This document shows, piece by piece, positions 1 to 9,999 of a DNA stretch of 64,000 bases. The stretch covers positions 5,208,001 through 5,272,000 of the forward strand of contig CAWUCO010000268.1 in assembly GCA_963920705.1 (NCBI GenBank). Reading direction: 5' to 3'. Each line of letters begins with the position of its first letter. Positions within the stretch are counted from its first letter, which is position 1. A model generated the notes under the pieces. The model had not been told where the DNA came from. It ran no database searches and worked only from the letters and a program-made list of their open reading frames with translations. This stretch comes from Odiellus spinosus (taxonomy: Eukaryota > Arthropoda > Arachnida > Opiliones > Phalangiidae). The translations under genes and the position numbers were made by a program.

Positions 1-437
1 TTTTAAGCGTTTTTGCTTAATTTTAACCAATTTTATATTTGTCACAATTTTGCAATTTAGACAAAACCAAAGTCATTCGAAAGAGCAATTAATGGACAGT
101 CTAAATAATAAGAGTTTTCAAAAATCCGTTGAAAAACAGGAAAAATATGGCCAATTCAAGAAATCATAGAATATCAAAATAGTCAAATTTCAGATTTTCA
201 AAATTCGCTTTTTGATATTAGATGTTTTATGAATTGTGCATATTTTCCATGTTTTTCAACGGATTTTCCAAAACTCTTGATTTTCAGATTGACCAATATT
301 TGCTCTTTCGAGTGGTCTTAATTTTGTCAAAATCGCTTAAAAATCAAAAGTTTTGTGTCCATTTGAATCCAATAATCTTGGATTTTTAAGCGTTTTTGCT
401 TAATTTTAACCAATTTTATATTTGTCACAATTTTGCA

Positions 438-542
438 ATTTAGACAAAACCAAAGTCATTCGAAAGAGCAATTAATGGACAGTCTAAATAATAAGAGTTT
501 TCAAAAATCCGTTGAAAAACAGGAAAAATATGGCCAATTCAA
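438..542 (+). repeat. Arm A of the internal inverted repeat
   Basis: This 105 bp arm pairs with arm B at 612-716. Aligned to the reverse complement of B without gaps, 86 of 105 bases agree (hand count). The best kept stretches are the inner end (CCAATTCAA), the AAAATCCGTTGAAAAACA core, AAGAGTTTT, TCGAAAGAGCAA and the outer end ATTTAGACAAAA. The stretch least like B is around AATGGACAGTC. Arm A usually holds the palindrome TTCGAA, which arm B lacks (it has CTCGAA). Confidence 0.95.
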
Positions 543-611
543 GAAATCATAGAATATCAAAATAGTCAAATTTCAGATTTTCAAAATTCGCTTTTTGATA
601 TTTGATGTTTT
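543..611 (+). repeat. Spacer M holding the main dyad axis
   Basis: This 69 bp loop between the arms is itself partly dyadic: AATATCAAAA on its left and TTTTGATATT on its right are a perfect 10 bp inverted repeat. The axis is near 577. Two common versions of the left half differ at one base, ATCATAGAAT or ATCATACAAT (also ACCATACAAT), and this base opens or closes the spurious reading frame seen in many units. Confidence 0.9.
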
Positions 612-716
612 TTGAATTGGCTATATTTTCCATGTTTTTCAACGGATATTCCAAAACTCTTGTTTTTTAGATAGACCAATATTTGCTCTTTCGAGTGGTC
701 TTAATTTTGTCTAAAT
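612..716 (+). repeat. Arm B of the internal inverted repeat
   Basis: Diverged inverted copy of arm A, 105 bp. Across the array arm B varies more than A at the core: AACGGATTTTCC is replaced by AAGGGATTTTCC in many units of 48-60 kb and by AAAGGATTTTCC in others. Two further arm B variants, GATTTTCAGATAG and GTTTTTTAGATAG, sort units into subfamilies. Confidence 0.93.
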
Positions 717-820
717 CGCTTAAAAATCAAAAGTTTTGTGTCCATTTGAATCCAATAATCTTGGATTTTTAAGCGTTTTTGCTTAATTTTAACCAATTTT
801 ATATTTGTCACAATTTTGCA
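717..820 (+). repeat. Spacer C with short inverted repeats
   Basis: This 104 bp segment joins arm B to the next arm A. It contains a perfect 12 bp inverted repeat, CGCTTAAAAATC (717-728) against GATTTTTAAGCG (764-775). Inside it is AATCCA (749-754) against TGGATT (762-767), and straddling its right end is a 6 bp stem TTAAGC (769-774) against GCTTAA (781-786) with a 6-base loop. Most units outside block 1 carry AAGTG in place of AAGCG, often with GCTTTA in place of GCTTAA, which weakens or removes the last stem. Unlike M, the two halves of C are not convincingly complementary overall. Confidence 0.85.
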
Positions 821-1683
821 ATTTAGACAAAACCAAAGTCATTCGAAAGAGCAATTAATGGACAGTCTAAATAATAAGAGTTTTCAAAAATCCGTTGAAA
901 AACAGGAAAAATATGGCCAATTCAAGAAATCATAGAATATCAAAATAGTCAAATTTCAGATTTTCAAAATTCACTTTTTGATATTAGATGTTTTTTGAAT
1001 TGTGCATATTTTCCATGTTTTTCAACGGATTTTCCAAAACTCTTGATTTTCAGATTGACCAATATTTGCTCTTTCGAGTGGTCTTAATTTTGTCTAAATC
1101 GCTTAAAAATCAAAAGTTTTGTGTCCATTTGAATCCAATAATCTTGGATTTTTAAGCGTTTTTGCTTAATTTTAACCAATTTTATATTTGTCACAATTTT
1201 GCAATTTAGACAAAACCAAAGTCATTCGAAAGAGCAATTAATGGACAGTCTAAATAATAAGAGTTTTCAAAAATCCGTTGAAAAACAGGAAAAATATGGC
1301 CAATTCAAGAAATCATAGAATATCAAAATAGTCAAATTTCAGATTTTCAAAATTCGCTTTTTGATATTAGATGTTTTTTGAATTGGCTATATTTTCCATG
1401 TTTTTCAACGGATATTCCAAAACTCTTGTTTTTTAGATAGACCAATATTTGCTCTTTCGAGTGGTCTTAATTTTGTCTAAATCGCTTAAAAATCAAAAGT
1501 TTTGTGTCCATTTGAATCCAATAATCTTGGATTTTTAAGCGTTTTTGCTTAATTTTAACCAATTTTATATTTGTCACAATTTTGCAATTTAGACAAAACC
1601 AAAGTCATTCGAAAGAGCAATTAATGGACAATCTAAATAATAAGAGTTTTCAAAAATCCGTTGAAAAACAAGAAAAATATGGC

Positions 1684-1691
1684 CAATTCAA
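1684..1691. other. Orientation switch J1 (+ to -)
   Basis: Arm A of a + unit runs through GGCCAATTCAA and continues as the M spacer of a - unit (AAAAAACATCTAATATC). The shared CAATTCAA is the zone where the crossover can be placed. The two flanking copies of arm A (from 1587 and to 1865) face each other around an axis at 1726. Confidence 0.93.
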
Positions 1692-2940
1692 AAAACATCT
1701 AATATCAAAAAGCGAATTTTTAAAATCTGAAATTTGACTATTTTGATATTCTATGATTTCTTGAATTGGCCATATTTTTCTTGTTTTTCAACGGATTTTT
1801 GAAAACTCTTGTTATTTAGACTGTCCATTAATTGCTCTTTCGAATGACTTTGGTTTTGTCTAAATTGCAAAATTGTGACAAATATAAAATTGGTTAAAAT
1901 AAAGCAAAAACACTTAAAAATCCAAGATTATTGGATTAAAATGGACACAAAACTTTTGATTTTTAAGCGATTTAGACAAAATTAAGACTACTCGAAAGAG
2001 CAAATATTGGTCTATCTGAAAATCAAGAGTTTTTGGAAAATCCGATGAAAAACATGGAAAATATGGACAATTCAAAAAGCATCTAATATCAAAAAGCGAA
2101 TTTTTAAAATCTGAAATTTGACTATTTTGATATTCTATGATTTCTTGAATTGGCCATATTTTTCTTGTTTTTCAACGGATTTTTGAAAACTCTTATTATT
2201 TAGACTGTCCATTAATTACCCTTTCGAATGACTTTGGTTTTGTCTAAATTGCAAAATTGTGACAAATATAAAATTGGTTTAAATTAAGCAAAAACGCTTA
2301 AAAATCCAAGATTATAGGATTCAAATGGACACAAAACTTTTGATTTTTAAGCGATTTAGACAAAATTAAGACCACTCGAAAAAGCAAATATTGGTCTATC
2401 TGAAAATCAAGAGTTTTGGAAAATCCGTTGAAAAACATGGAAAATATGGACAATTCAAAAAGCATCTAATATCAAAAAGCGAATTTTGAAAATCTGAAAT
2501 TTGACTATTTTGATATTCTATGATTTCTTGAATTGGCCATATTTTTCTTGCTTTTCAACGGATTTTTGAAAACTCTTATTATTTAGACTGTCCATTAATT
2601 GCCCTTTCGAATGACTTTGGTTTTGTCTAAATTGCAAAATTGTGACAAATATAAAATTGGTTAAAATTAAGCAAAAACGCTTAAAAATCCAAGATTATAG
2701 GATTCAAATGGACACAAAACTTTTGATTTTTAAGCGATTTAGACAAAATTAATACCACTCGAAAGAGCAAATATTGGTCTATCTGAAAATCAAGAGTTTT
2801 GGAAAATCCTTTGAAAAACATGGAAAATATGGACAATTCAAAAAGCATCTAATATCAAAAAGCGAATTTTGAAAATCTGAAATTTGACTATTTTGATATT
2901 GTATGGTTTCTTGAATTGGCCATATTTTTCTTGTTTTTCA
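1688..2940 (-). repeat. Orientation block 2 (-), about 3.3 units
   Basis: Units read on the complementary strand: arm A appears as GACTGTCCATTAATTGCTC. Several copies have ATTGCCCTTTCGAATG or ATTACCCTTTCGAATG in place of ATTGCTCTTTCGAATG. The block is about 1253 bp, the same length as blocks 5, 8 and 10, which is three units plus the offset fixed by the two junction positions. Confidence 0.95.
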
Positions 2941-2949
2941 ACGGATTTT
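2932..2949. other. Orientation switch J2 (- to +)
   Basis: An arm A in - orientation changes into an arm B in + orientation within the shared 18 bp TGTTTTTCAACGGATTTT; CTTG precedes it (A type) and CCAAAACTC follows (B type). Confidence 0.93.
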
Positions 2950-4446
2950 CCAAAACTCTTGATTTTCAGATAGACCAATATTTGCTCTTTCGAGTGGTCT
3001 TAATTTTGTCTAAATCGCTTAAAAATCAAAAGTTTTGTGTCCATTTGAATCCAATAATCTTGGATTTTTAAGTGTTTTTGCTTTATTTTAACCAATTTTA
3101 TATTTGTCACAATTTTGCAATTTAGACAAAACCAAAGTCATTCGAAAGAGTAATAAATGGTCAGTCTAAATAATAAGAGTTTTCAAAAATCCGTTGAAAA
3201 ACAAGAAAAATATGGCCAATTCAAGAAATCATAGAATATCAAAATAGTCAAATTTCAGATTTTAAAAATTCGCTTTTTGATATTAGATGCTTTTTGAATT
3301 GTCCATATTTTCCATGTTTTTCAAAGGATTTTCCAAAACTCTTGATTTTCAGATAGACCAATATTTGCTCTTTCGAGTAGTCTTAATTTTGTCTAAATCG
3401 CTTAAAAATCAAAAGTTTTGTGTCCATTTTAATCCAATAATCTTGGATTTTTAAGTGTTTTTGCTTTATTTTAACCAATTTTATATTTGTCACAATTTTG
3501 CAATTTAGACAAAACCAAAGTCATTCGAAAGAGCAATTAATGGACAGTCTAAATAACAAGAGTTTTCAAAAATCCGTTGAAAAACAAGAAAAATATGGCC
3601 AATTCAAGAAATCATACAATATCAAAATAGTCAAATTTCAGATTTTAAAAATTCGCTTTTTGATATTTGATGTTTTTTGAATTGTCCATATTTTCCATGT
3701 TTTTCAACGGATTTTCCAAAACTCTTGTTTTTTAGATAGACCAATATTTGCTCTTTAGAGTGGTCTTAATTTTGTCTAAATCGCTTAAAAATCAAAAGTT
3801 TTGTGTCCATTTGAATCCAATAATCTTGGATTTTTAAGTGTTTTTGCTTTATTTTAACCAATTTTATATTTGTCACAATTTTGCAATTTAGACAAAACCA
3901 AAGTCATTCGAAAGAGCAATTAATGGACAGTCTAAATAACAAGAGTTTTCAAAAATCCGTTGAAAAACAAGAAAAATATGGCCAATTCAAGAAATCATAC
4001 AATATCAAAATAGTCAAATTTCAGATTTTAAAAATTCGCTTTTTGATATTAGATGTTTTTTGAATTGTCCATATGTTCCATGTTTTTCAACGGATTTTCC
4101 AAAACTCTTGTTTTTTAGATAGACCAATATTTGCTCTTTCGAGTGGTCTTAATTTTGTCTAAATCGCTTAAAAATCAAAAGTTTTGTGTCCATTTGAATC
4201 CAATAATCTTGGATTTTTAAGTGTTTTTGCTTTATTTTAACCAATTTTATATTTGTCACAATTTTGCAATTTAGACAAAACCAAAGTCATTCGAAAGAGC
4301 AATTAATGGACAGTCTAAATAACAAGAGTTTTCAAAAATCCGTTGAAAAACAAGAAAAATATGGCCAATTCAAGAAATCATACAATATCAAAATAGTCAA
4401 ATTTCAGATTTTAAAAATTGGCTTTTTGATATTAGATGCTTTTTGA
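2941..4446 (+). repeat. Orientation block 3 (+), about 3.9 units
   Basis: Units read A-M-B on the given strand. Three consecutive arm A copies at about 3498, 3881 and 4264 are nearly identical (AATAACAAGAG variant), spaced exactly 383 bp. Confidence 0.95.
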
Positions 4447-4460
4447 ATTGGCCATATTTT
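4443..4460. other. Orientation switch J3 (+ to -)
   Basis: Spacer M of a + unit (TTAGATGCTTTTTG) passes into a - arm A (GGCCATATTTTTCTTG) at or just after the shared TTGAATTG, where a + arm B would be expected. Confidence 0.93.
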
Positions 4461-4548
4461 TCTTGTTTTTCAACGGATTTTTGAAAACTCTTATTATTTA
4501 GACTGTCCATTAATTGCTCTTTCGAATGACTTTGGTTTTGTCTAAATT

Positions 4549-4562
4549 GCCAAGACGTGACA
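4549..4562 (-). repeat. First copy of the CCAAGACGTGAC spacer C variant
   Basis: Where most units read GCAAAATTGTGAC, this one reads GCCAAGACGTGAC, five changes in a row that create the palindrome ACGT. Other copies are near 11822, 23687, 24069, 24452, 25600, 27513, 28660, 29429, 29811, 30960, 31343, 32492, 32875, 34024, 38234, 40151, 41299 and 43982, with one in + orientation near 7706. None was seen after 44 kb. Confidence 0.85.
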
Positions 4563-6095
4563 AATATAAAATTGGTTAAAATAAAGCAAAAACACTTAAA
4601 AATCCAAGATTATTGGATTCAAATGGACACAAAACTTTTGATTTTTAAGCGATTTAGACAAAATTAAGACCACTCGAAAGAGCAAATATTGGTCTATCTA
4701 AAAAACAAGAATTTTGGAAAATCCGTTGAAAAACATGGAAAATATAGCCAATTCAAAAAACATCTAATATCAAAAAGCGAATTTTGAAAATCTGAAATTT
4801 GACTATTTTGATATTCTATGATTTCTTGAATTGGCCATATTTTTCTTGTTTTTCAACGGATTTTTGAAAACTCTTGTTATTTAGACTGTCCATTAATTGC
4901 TCTTTCGAATGACTTTGGTTTTGTCTAAATTGCAAAATTGTGACAAATATAAAATTGGTTAAAATAAAGCAAAAACACTTAAAAATCCAAGATTATAGGA
5001 TTCAAATGGACACAAAACTTTTGATTTTTAAGCTATTTAGAAAAAATTAAGACCACTCGAAAGAGCAAATATTGGTCTATCTGAAAATCAAGAGTTTTGG
5101 AAAATCCGTTGAAAAACATGGAAAATATGGACAATTCAAAAAACATCTAATATCAAAAAGCGAATTTTGAAAATCTGAAATTTGACTATTTTGATATTCT
5201 ATGATTTCTTGAATTGGCCATATTTTTCTTGTTTTTCAACGGATTTTTGAAAACTCTTATTATTTAGACTGTCCATTAATTGCTCTCTCGGATGACTTTG
5301 GTTTTGTCTAAATTGCAAAATTGTGACAAATATAAAATTGGTTAAAATTAAGCAAAAACGCTTAAAAATCCAAGATTATTGGATTCAAATGGACACAAAA
5401 CTTTTGATTTTTAAGCGATTTAGACAAAATTAAGACCACTCGAAAGAGCAAATATTGGTCTATCTAAAAAACAAGAATTTTGGAAAATCCGTTGAAAAAC
5501 ATGGAAAATATAGCCAATTCAAAAAACATCTAATATCAAAAAGCGAATTTTGAAAATCTGAAATTTGACTATTTTGATATTCTATGATTTCTTGAATTGG
5601 CCATATTTTTCTTGTTTTTCAACGGATTTTTGAAAACTCTTGTTATTTAGACTGTCCATTAATTGCTCTTTCGAATGACTTTGGTTTTGTCTAAATTGCA
5701 AAATTGTGACAAATATAAAATTGGTTAAAATAAAGCAAAAACACTTAAAAATCCAAGATTATAGGATTCAAATGGACACAAAACTTTTGATTTTTAAGCT
5801 ATTTAGAAAAAATTAAGACCACTCGAAAGAGCAAATATTGGTCTATCTGAAAATCAAGAGTTTTGGAAAATCCGTTGAAAAACATGGAAAATATGGACAA
5901 TTCAAAAAACATCTAATATCAAAAAGCGAATTTTGAAAATCTGAAATTAGACTATTTTGATATTCTATGATTTCTTGAATTGGCCATATTTTTCTTGTTT
6001 TTCAACGGATTTTTGAAAACTTTTATTATTTAGACTGTCCATTAATTGCTCTCTCGAATGACTTTGGTTTTGTCTAAATTGCAAAATTGTGACAA
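4560..6095 (-). repeat. Two-unit tandem duplication (766 bp)
   Basis: Private variants recur 766-767 bp apart: ACAAGAATTTTGG near 4705 and 5471, AAGCTATTTAGAAAAAATT near 5031 and 5797, and GCTCTCTCG near 5281 and 6048. Confidence 0.88.
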
Positions 6096-7398
6096 ATATA
6101 AAATTGGTTAAAATTAAGCAAAAACGCTTAAAAATCCAAGATTATTGGATTCAAATGGACACAAAACTTTTGATTTTTAAGCGATTTAGACAAAATTAAG
6201 ACCACTCGAAAGAGCAAATATTGGTCTATCTAAAAAACATGAGTTTTGGAAAATCCCTTGAAAAACATGGAAAATATGGACAATTCAAAAAACATCTAAT
6301 ATCAAAAAGCGAATTTTTAAAATCTGAAATTTGACTATTTTGATATTCTATGATTTCTTGAATTGGCCATATTTTTCTTGTTTTTCAACGGATTTTTGAA
6401 AACTCTTATTATTTAGACTGTCCATTAATTGCTCTTTCGAATGACTTTGGTTTTGTCTAAATTGCAAAATTGTGACAAATATAAAATTGGTTAAAATAAA
6501 GCAAAAACACTTAAAAATCCAAGATTATTGGATTCAAATGGACACAAAACTTTTGATTTTTAAGCGATTTAGACAAAATTAAGACTACTCGAAAGAGCAA
6601 ATGTTGGTCTATCTAAAAAACAAGAGTTTTGGAAAATCCGTTGAAAAACATGGAAAATATAGCCAATTCAAAAAACATCTAATATCAAAAAGCGAATTTT
6701 TAAAATCTGAAATTTGACTACTTTGATATTGTATGATTTCTTGAATTGGCCATATTTTTCTTGTTTTTCAACGGATTTTTGAAAACTCTTCTTATTTAGA
6801 CTGTCCATTAATTGCTCTTTCGAATGACTTTGGTTTTGTCTAAATTGCAAAATTGTGACAAATATAAAATTGGTTAAAATAAAGCAAAAACACTTAAAAA
6901 TCCAAGATTATTGGATTCAAATGGACACAAAACTTTTGATTTTTAAGCGATTTAGACAAAATTAAGACCACTCGAAAGAGCAAATATTGGTCTATCTGAA
7001 AATCAAGAGTTTTGGAAAATCCGTTGAAAAACATGGAAAATATGGACAATTCAAAAAACATCTAATATCAAAAAGCGAATTTTTAAAATCTGAAATTTGA
7101 CTATTTTGATATTCTATGATTTCTTGAATTGGCCATATTTTTCTTGTTTTTCAACGGATTTTTGAAAACTTTTATTATTTAGACTGTCCATTAATTGCTC
7201 TTTCGAATGACTTTGGTTTTGTCTAAATTGCAAAATTGTGACAAATATAAAATTGGTTAAAATTAAGCAAAAACGCTTAAAAATCCAAGATTATTGGATT
7301 AAAATGGACACAAAACTTTTGATTTTTAAGCGATTTAGATAAAATTAAGACCACTCGAAAGAGCAAATATTGGTCTATCTGAAAATCAAGAGTTTTGG

Positions 7399-7416
7399 AA
7401 AATCCGTTGAAAAACA
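7399..7416. other. Orientation switch J4 (- to +)
   Basis: A - arm B (GAGTTTTGG before the core) changes into a + arm A (AGAAAAATATGGCC after it) within the shared AAAATCCGTTGAAAAACA. Confidence 0.93.
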
Positions 7417-8659
7417 AGAAAAATATGGCCAATTCAAGAAACCATACAATATCAAAATAGTAAAATTTCAGATTTTAAAAATTCGCTTTTTGATATTAGA
7501 TGTTTTTTGAATTGGCCATATTTTCCATGTTTTTCAACGGATTTTCCAAAACTCTTGTTTTTTAGATAGACCAATATTTGCTCTTTCGAGTAGTCTTAAT
7601 TTTGTCTAAATCGCTTAAAAATCAAAAGTTTTGTGTCCATTTGAATCCAATAATCTTGGATTTTTAAGTGTTTTTGCTTTATTTTAACCAATTTTATATT
7701 TGTCACGTCTTGGTAATTTAGACAAAACCAAAGTCATTCGAAAGAGCAATTAATGGACAGTCTAAATAATAAGAGTTTTCAAAAATCCGTTGAAAAACAA
7801 GAAAAATATGGCCAATTCAAGAAATCATAGAATATCAAAATAGTCAAATTTCAGATTTTAAAAATTCGCTTTTTGATATTAGATGCTTTTTGAATTGTCC
7901 ATACTTTCCATGTTTTTCAACGGATTTTCCAAAACTCTTGTTTTTTAGATAGACCAATATTTGCTCTTTCGAGTGGTCTTAATTTTGTCTATATCGCTTA
8001 AAAATCAAAAGTTTTGTGTCCATTTTAATCCAATAATCTTGGATTTTTAAGTGTTTTTGCTTAATTTTAACCAATTTTATATTTGTCACAATTTTGCAAT
8101 TTAGACAAAACCAAAGTCATTCGAAAGAGCAATTAATGGACAGTCTAAATAACAAGAGTTTTCAAAAATCCGTTGAAAAACAAGAAAAATATGGCCAATT
8201 CAAGAAATCATAGAATATCAAAATAGTCAAATTTCAGATTTTCAAAATTCGCTTTTTGATATTAGATGCTTTTTGAATTGTCCATATTTTCATGTTTTTC
8301 AACGGATTTTCCAAAACTCTTGTTTTTTAGATAGACCAAAATATGCTCTTTCGAGTGGTCTTAATTTTGTCTAAATCGCTTAAAAATCAAAAGTTTTGTG
8401 TCCATTTGAATCCAATAATCTTGGATTTTTAAGTGTTTTTGCTTAATTTTAACCAATTTTATAATTGTCACAATTTTGCAATTTAGACAAAACCAAAGTC
8501 ATTCCAAAGAGCAATTAATGGACAGTCTAAATAATAAGAGTTTTCAAAAATCCGTTGAAAAACAAGAAAAATATGGCGAATTCAAGAAACCATACAATAT
8601 CAAAATAGTCAAATTTCAGATATTAAAAATTCGCTTTTTGATATTAGATGTTTTTTGAA
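7408..8659 (+). repeat. Orientation block 5 (+), about 3.3 units
   Basis: Given-strand units. It holds the one copy of the CGTCTTGG variant seen in + orientation (near 7706) and two small deletions, one of a C near 8290 and another of a few bases near 8695 just past its end. Confidence 0.95.
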
Positions 8660-8663
8660 TTGG
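8655..8663. other. Orientation switch J5 (+ to -)
   Basis: Same layout as J3: TTAGATGTTTTTTG of a + M spacer leads into a - arm A at TTGAATTGG. J3 and J5 may be copies or separate events. Confidence 0.93.
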
Positions 8664-9999
8664 CCATATTTTTCTTGTTTTTCAACGGATTTTTGAAATT
8701 CTTATTATTTAGACTGTCCATTAATTGCTCTTTCGAATGACTTTGGTTTTGTCTAAATTGCAAAATTGTGACAAATATAAAATTGGTTAAAATAAAGCAA
8801 AAACACTTAAAAATCCAAGATTATTGGATTCAAATGGACACAAAACTTTTGATTTTTAAGCGATTTAGACAAAATTAAGACTACTCGAAAGAGCAAATAT
8901 TGGTCTATCTAAAAAACAAGAGTTTTGGAAAATCCGTTGAAAAACATGGAAAATATAGCCAATTAAAAAAACATCTAATATCAAAAAGCGAATTTTTAAA
9001 ATCTGAAATTTGACTATTTTGATGTTGTCTGGTTTCTTGAATTGGCCATATTTTTCTTGTTTTTCAACGGATTTTTGAAAACTCTTATTATTTAGACTGT
9101 CCATTAATTGCTCTTTCGAATGACTTTGGTTTTGTCTAAATTGCAAAATTGTGACAAATATAAAATTGGTTAAAATTAAGCAAAAACACTTAAAAATCCA
9201 AGATTATTGGATTAAAATGGACACAAAACTTTTGATTTTTAAGCGATTTAGACAAAATTAAGACCACTCGAAAGAGCAAATATTGGTCTATCTGAAAATC
9301 AAGAGTTTTGGAAAATCCGTTGAAAAACATGCAAAATATGGACAATTCAAAAAACATCTAATATCAAAAAGCGAATTTTGAAAATCTGAAATTTGACTAT
9401 TTTGATATTCTATGATTTCTTGAATTGGCCATATTTTTCTTGTTTTTCAACGGATTTTTGAAAACTCTTATTATTTAGACTGTCCATTAATTGCTCTTTC
9501 GAATGACTTTGGTTTTGTCTAAATTGCAAAATTGTGACAAATATAAAATTGGTTAAAATAAAGCAAAAACACTTAAAAATCCAAGATTATTGGATTCAAA
9601 TGGACACAAAACTTTTGATTTTTAAGCGATTTAGACAAAATTAAGACTACTCGAAAGAGCAAATATTGGTCTATCTGAAAATCAAGAGTTTTGGAAAATC
9701 CGTTGAAAAACATGGAAAATATGGACAATTCAAAAAACATCTAATATCAAAAAGCGAATTTTGAAAATCTGAAATTTGACTATTTTGATATTCTATGATT
9801 TCTTGAATTGGCCATATTTTTCTTGTTTTTCAACGGATTTTTGAAAACTCTTATTATTTAGACTGTCCATTAATTGCTCTTTCGAATGACTTTGGTTTTG
9901 TCTAAATTGCAAAATTGTGACAAATATAAAATTGGTTAAAATAAAGCAAAAACACTTAAAAATCCAAGATTATTGGATTCAAATGGACACAAAACTTTT

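Larger units (their letters stand above)
384..766 (+). repeat. Reference monomer (383 bp): C-part, arm A, spacer M, arm B, C-part
   Basis: Typical unit used here to name the parts. The order is the right part of spacer C (384-437), arm A (438-542), spacer M (543-611), arm B (612-716) and the left part of the next C (717-766). Arm A starts with ATTTAGAC and arm B ends with its complement GTCTAAAT. The start chosen is the first base of the window and is arbitrary, because a tandem repeat has no natural beginning. This unit carries two variants typical of the second unit of the block 1 dimer: CGGATATTCC in arm B, and a TTGGCTAT start to arm B instead of TTGTCCAT or TTGTGCAT. Confidence 0.95.
1..1532 (+). 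repeat. Dimeric higher-order repeat (766 bp), two copies
   Basis: Units 1 and 3 share GAATTGTGCATATTTTCC and GATTTTCAGATTG; units 2 and 4 share GAATTGGCTAT, CGGATATTCC and GTTTTTTAGATAG. Copies 1-766 and 767-1532 differ at only a handful of bases by eye. The repeat probably continues to the left of the window. Confidence 0.88.
1..1687 (+). repeat. Orientation block 1 (+), about 4.4 units
   Basis: Units read A-M-B on the given strand. This block alone has AACAGGAAAAATATGG in arm A, where the rest of the array has AACAAGAAAAATATGG. Units alternate between two types, making a dimer. It ends at the first orientation switch. Confidence 0.95.
4447..7407 (-). repeat. Orientation block 4 (-), about 7.7 units
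   Basis: Complementary-strand units. The block contains a two-unit duplication at about 4560-6095 and one CCAAGACGTGAC variant at 4550. It lies between the switches at 4443-4460 and 7399-7416. Confidence 0.95.

Noticed and set aside
717..786. Rho-independent terminator or regulatory hairpin in spacer C
   Set aside because: The stems are A+T-rich, repeated in units throughout the array and not next to any gene; they are treated as structural parts of the satellite.
3498..3680. Recurrent open frame of about 60 codons across arm A and M, seen dozens of times in both orientations
   Set aside because: It begins at TTG (the first ATG is 14 codons further in) and has no plausible initiation context. 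In many sister units the change ATCATACAAT to ATCATAGAAT puts a TAG in the middle. Substitutions show no preference for third positions that I can see. The frame is best explained as a repeat by-product in stop-poor sequence.
8865..9146. Longer frames of 93-97 codons here, at 12692-12985, 16138-16431 and 59380-59661, and 70-codon frames at 22150-22362 and 25977-26189
   Set aside because: Each is the repeat read in the A-M-B or C frame with a chance loss of a stop. Copies appear because of tandem duplication, and none is kept in neighbouring units.
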